A stretch of 17,820 nt of DNA from Cerioporus squamosus (taxonomy: Eukaryota; Basidiomycota; Agaricomycetes; Polyporales; Polyporaceae): positions 1-17,820 of the forward strand of contig JABYQS010000581.1 in the NCBI GenBank assembly GCA_022592435.1, in the 5' to 3' direction. The notes under the pieces are model-generated. The model was given only the letters and a program-made list of their open reading frames with translations, had not been told where the DNA came from and did no database searches. Positions 17,288 through 17,820 of this stretch are shown here, piece after piece (position 1 is the first letter of the stretch; the number at the start of each line of letters is the position of its first letter). The position numbers were made by a program, and so were the translations under genes.

Positions 17288-17820
17288 CTGTTTCAGAGTC
17301 AGTTGAATTCGCATGCACGCTGATCGTGAGCTTGCTTGTGTACCATTCATCGGAACATGTCGACCATACGAACCTTGCAAAAAAAACTTAGCCGGCGTAC
17401 AATATGAGAGTGATTTCACGCACGAGGAAGCATCATGGTGTATGTCAATCGATGTTTCTGCTCATCAGGCGACGCTTCCGGACTTCGGATCACGTGTCAG
17501 CGTAGTACATGGGAGCAGTTGGCACCGACGGACCTTAGCTCCGATACGTGACCACGCCATGCCTCTATTTTCCACCACTTGGACCGAACCTTTCATACTG
17601 CGCCTCATCTGCACGCCAGAAGAGCTCTGGCTGAACAAACATACGTGATATGCGCGTTGTACGGACGCTCTCGCTTGTCACTGACAACTGCGAGGAATTG
17701 CATGAATGCGTACGCTTCTGACGTTGTTCTAGATTGAAGAGACCGTCTGGAGCAGACCCGACCAGACGGGGAGCTGCGACATGTACGCGAGCCTGGTAAT
17801 AGGCAGTGGGTCAGCCAAAG
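17288..17820. other. Right-edge stretch, mostly unexplained
   Basis: Upstream side of the minus-strand unknown gene. Besides the candidate exon at 17585-17703 nothing is recognised; a run of A at 17379-17387 is the only simple feature. A plus-strand frame of 111 codons (17313-17648) has no motif. Confidence 0.4.
17585..17703 (-). other. Possible 5' exon(s) of the unknown gene
   Basis: On the minus strand an ATG at 17703 opens MQFLAVVSDKRERPYNAHIT. Directly after, one base out of frame, comes FVQPELFWRADEAQYERFGP. Both look protein-like and lie upstream of the unknown gene in the same orientation. Joining them needs a one-base correction near 17640, and no clean donor links them to the acceptor at 17288. 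Treat as a candidate only. Confidence 0.3.

Overview
The window looks like nuclear DNA of an agaricomycete (basidiomycete) fungus. The genes are broken by many short introns of about 47-76 nt with GT...AG ends, and two genes belong to the F-box type common in mushroom-forming fungi. No tRNA, rRNA, CRISPR array or bacterial-style operon was seen. All gene models come from reading the sequence by eye, joining frames at splice signals and, where possible, comparing paralogues inside the window.

Layout. (1) 1-500, minus: part of a ubiquitin C-terminal hydrolase (peptidase C12) with its catalytic Cys, running off the left edge. (2) About 500-2417: no supportable gene. (3) 2418-4281, plus: a degraded F-box gene. 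(4) 4776-5724: a 949-bp element with about 50-bp terminal inverted repeats and no long ORF, ending 91 bp before the next start codon. (5) 5816-7814, plus: an intact seven-exon Xaa-Pro aminopeptidase (M24B) with all five metal ligands. (6) 7954-10686, minus: a longer paralogue of the F-box gene, with stop codons and a frame break. (7) 10687-11292: mostly unexplained, with one acidic ORF. (8) 11293-13008, minus, and 13468-15187, plus: two GH5 glycoside hydrolase paralogues arranged head to head around a 459-bp shared promoter region. The minus copy is intact; the plus copy has one frame break near its C-terminus. (9) 15314-15353: an AGG microsatellite. (10) 15556-17287 (perhaps to 17703), minus: a conserved-looking gene of unknown function.

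Two themes stand out. The first is inverted duplication: the GH5 pair is head to head, and the F-box pair is also in opposite orientation, about 3.7 kb apart, with four consecutive exons of identical length (195, 77, 89 and 194 nt). The second is recurrent single-base frame breaks: ubiquitin hydrolase near 155, F-box copy 1 near 2422 and 3690, F-box copy 2 near 8825, GH5 copy B near 15003. Either several of these genes are decaying or the assembly carries single-base indel errors; the sequence alone cannot decide. No obvious new multi-gene defence or biosynthetic system was found. The inverted-repeat element and the divergent GH5 pair are the most distinctive structures.
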